From contig CANKNL010000015.1 of the NCBI GenBank assembly GCA_947483345.1, positions 1 through 21,911 on the forward strand: DNA of 21,911 nt, read 5' to 3'. The notes under the pieces were generated by a model. That model made no database searches, was not told the origin of the DNA, and saw nothing but the letters and a program-made list of their open reading frames with translations. Below, piece by piece: positions 21,057-21,911 of this stretch. The position numbers were made by a program, and so were the translations under genes. How positions within the stretch are numbered: position 1 is the stretch's first letter; each line of letters opens with the position of its first letter. The DNA is from Chitinophagaceae bacterium. Lineage in GTDB: Bacteria; Bacteroidota; Bacteroidia; Chitinophagales; Chitinophagaceae.

Positions 21057-21088
21057 TTTGTTTTAAAAGCATCCGCATCGTAATTTTA
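21057..21088 (+). promoter_or_regulatory. Candidate promoter for citrate synthase
   Basis: TTTG (21057-21060), a 20-base spacer and TAATTTTA (21081-21088, seven of eight matches to TAnnTTTG) lie 82 bases before the start codon. The gap of 158 bases after the permease gene shows no convincing terminator, only a weak AT hairpin (TTAAAAC at 21050, GTTTTAA at 21060). Confidence 0.35.
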
Positions 21089-21169
21089 AACAGCTATCTG
21101 AATGCATTGTAATTCTGTTAACGGTATCAAAATTTAATTTTTTTTCACTAATTTATAATTAACAATTTT

Positions 21170-21911
21170 ATGGGTATTATTAAAAATAGATTTAAAGAGA
21201 AAGCAGATTTGATTGCTCTGGAAATTAAAGGGATGTTAAAAGAACATGGTGATAAAGTAATTGGCGAAGTAACCCTAAGCCAGATCTATCAGGGTATGCG
21301 GGGTATCACTGCATTAGTTTCCGAAACGTCTTTATTAGATGCACAGGATGGTATTCGTTTTCGCGGATATTCAATACCTGAGTTAAGAGAAAAATTACCC
21401 AAAATACCAGGCGGAACAGAACCATTGCCTGAGGGTTTATTTTATCTGATGCTGGTAGGGTCACTTCCAACAGAGGATGAAGTACATCATTTGAGCAGTA
21501 CCTGGCAACGCCGCAGCCATGTGCCGAATTACGTTTTTGCTTCTATTGAAGCGCTGCCTATTAGTGCACATCCAATGACGCAGTTTGTAATTGCCATAAT
21601 GAGTCTGCAAACAGAAAGTCATTTTTCGAAGCGATATGCAAAAGGGATGAGTAAAACAGAATATTGGGATGCTGTTTTTGATGATTCCATGGATTTGATT
21701 GCCCGTTTACCCCGTATTGCGGCTTATATCTATCGTCGTAAATATAAAAATGGTGAACATATTCAACCAAACGGTTTACTAGATTGGTCGGGTAATTTTG
21801 CCCATATGATGGGGTTTGAAGAAGAAGGATTTCACGAATTGATGCGTTTGTATATGACCATACATGCCGACCATGAAGGTGGAAATGTATCAGCACATAC
21901 AACCCATTTAG
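21170..21911 (+). CDS. gltA: Citrate synthase, eukaryotic (mitochondrial-like) type, N-terminal part (partial)
   Basis: The ATG at 21170 opens a frame with no stop to the window edge: 247 complete codons of a protein expected to have about 430-440. It catalyses oxaloacetate plus acetyl-CoA to citrate in the TCA cycle. The sequence resembles mitochondrial citrate synthase more than the Escherichia coli GltA type: QIYQGMRGITALVSETSLLD, DGIRFRGYSIPEL, the EALPISAHPMTQF segment, and near the edge MTIHADHEGGNVSAHTTHL. That last motif is almost the one around the active-site His of animal enzymes. The class call is from recalled sequence, so a tree is needed for ancestry. No Shine-Dalgarno sequence is seen. 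Confidence 0.92.
   Translation, partial: MGIIKNRFKEKADLIALEIKGMLKEHGDKVIGEVTLSQIYQGMRGITALVSETSLLDAQDGIRFRGYSIPELREKLPKIPGGTEPLPEGLFYLMLVGSLPTEDEVHHLSSTWQRRSHVPNYVFASIEALPISAHPMTQFVIAIMSLQTESHFSKRYAKGMSKTEYWDAVFDDSMDLIARLPRIAAYIYRRKYKNGEHIQPNGLLDWSGNFAHMMGFEEEGFHELMRLYMTIHADHEGGNVSAHTTHL

Noticed and set aside
21561..21902. Minus-strand open frame at the window end
   Set aside because: It is a shadow of the citrate synthase gene, which runs off the window on the plus strand.

Overview
The window looks like chromosomal DNA of a member of the Bacteroidota, most likely of the Chitinophagaceae type; the family assignment is inference. The clues are a DUF5916 outer-membrane protein, a head-GIN (DUF2807) lipoprotein, promoters of the TTTG-N19-TAnnTTTG kind, almost no Shine-Dalgarno sequences, and AT-rich spacers. 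It is dense with genes: no gene-free stretch reaches 300 bases.

Layout. Bases 1-1038 hold the 3' end of a DUF5916 gene, followed by a small four-helix membrane protein and a terminator. On the minus strand, guaA (GMP synthase) is followed by a secreted periplasmic-binding-fold protein. A head-GIN lipoprotein gene runs divergently from guaA. From 5442 to 17462 lies one long S10-spc ribosomal protein cluster: rpsJ, rplC, rplD, rplW, rplB, rpsS, rplV, rpsC, rplP, rpmC, rpsQ, rplN, rplX, rplE, rpsN, rpsH, rplF, rplR, rpsE, rpmD, rplO, secY. A strong terminator follows secY, and then comes map. The usual continuation (infA, rpmJ, rpsM, rpsK, rpsD, rpoA, rplQ) is absent. In its place are a HI0933-type flavoprotein, an LptF/LptG-type permease and the start of a eukaryotic-type citrate synthase that runs off the window. 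The str genes (rpsL, rpsG, fusA) are also missing upstream of rpsJ, which has its own near-perfect promoter.

The most unusual signal is in the spacers of the ribosomal cluster. Between rpsJ and rplO the gaps fall into two classes. Seven are short (overlap to 57 bp) and plain. All thirteen gaps of 59 bp or more carry arrays of a short word repeated with a strict 7- or 8-base period. At least five word families occur: TACTNAG (six gaps), ATTTGCAN/ATTAGCAA, CGTTGNN/CAACNNN, AAARTAA/TTTTGAC, GATTTTA/TAAAATC and ATTAACNN. Each is strand-symmetric, either because the word is an odd palindrome or because the array has two inverted arms, so the transcripts could fold into hairpins. The best is a near-perfect 17-bp stem between rpsS and rplV. 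I know of no named element that explains them. They also create false upstream TTG starts for rpsS, rplX and rpsE.

How the parts fit together: the cluster supplies most 30S and 50S primary binders plus the SecY translocon, and map trims the initiator methionine of new chains. guaA, citrate synthase and the Lpt-type permease are housekeeping neighbours with no evident functional link.
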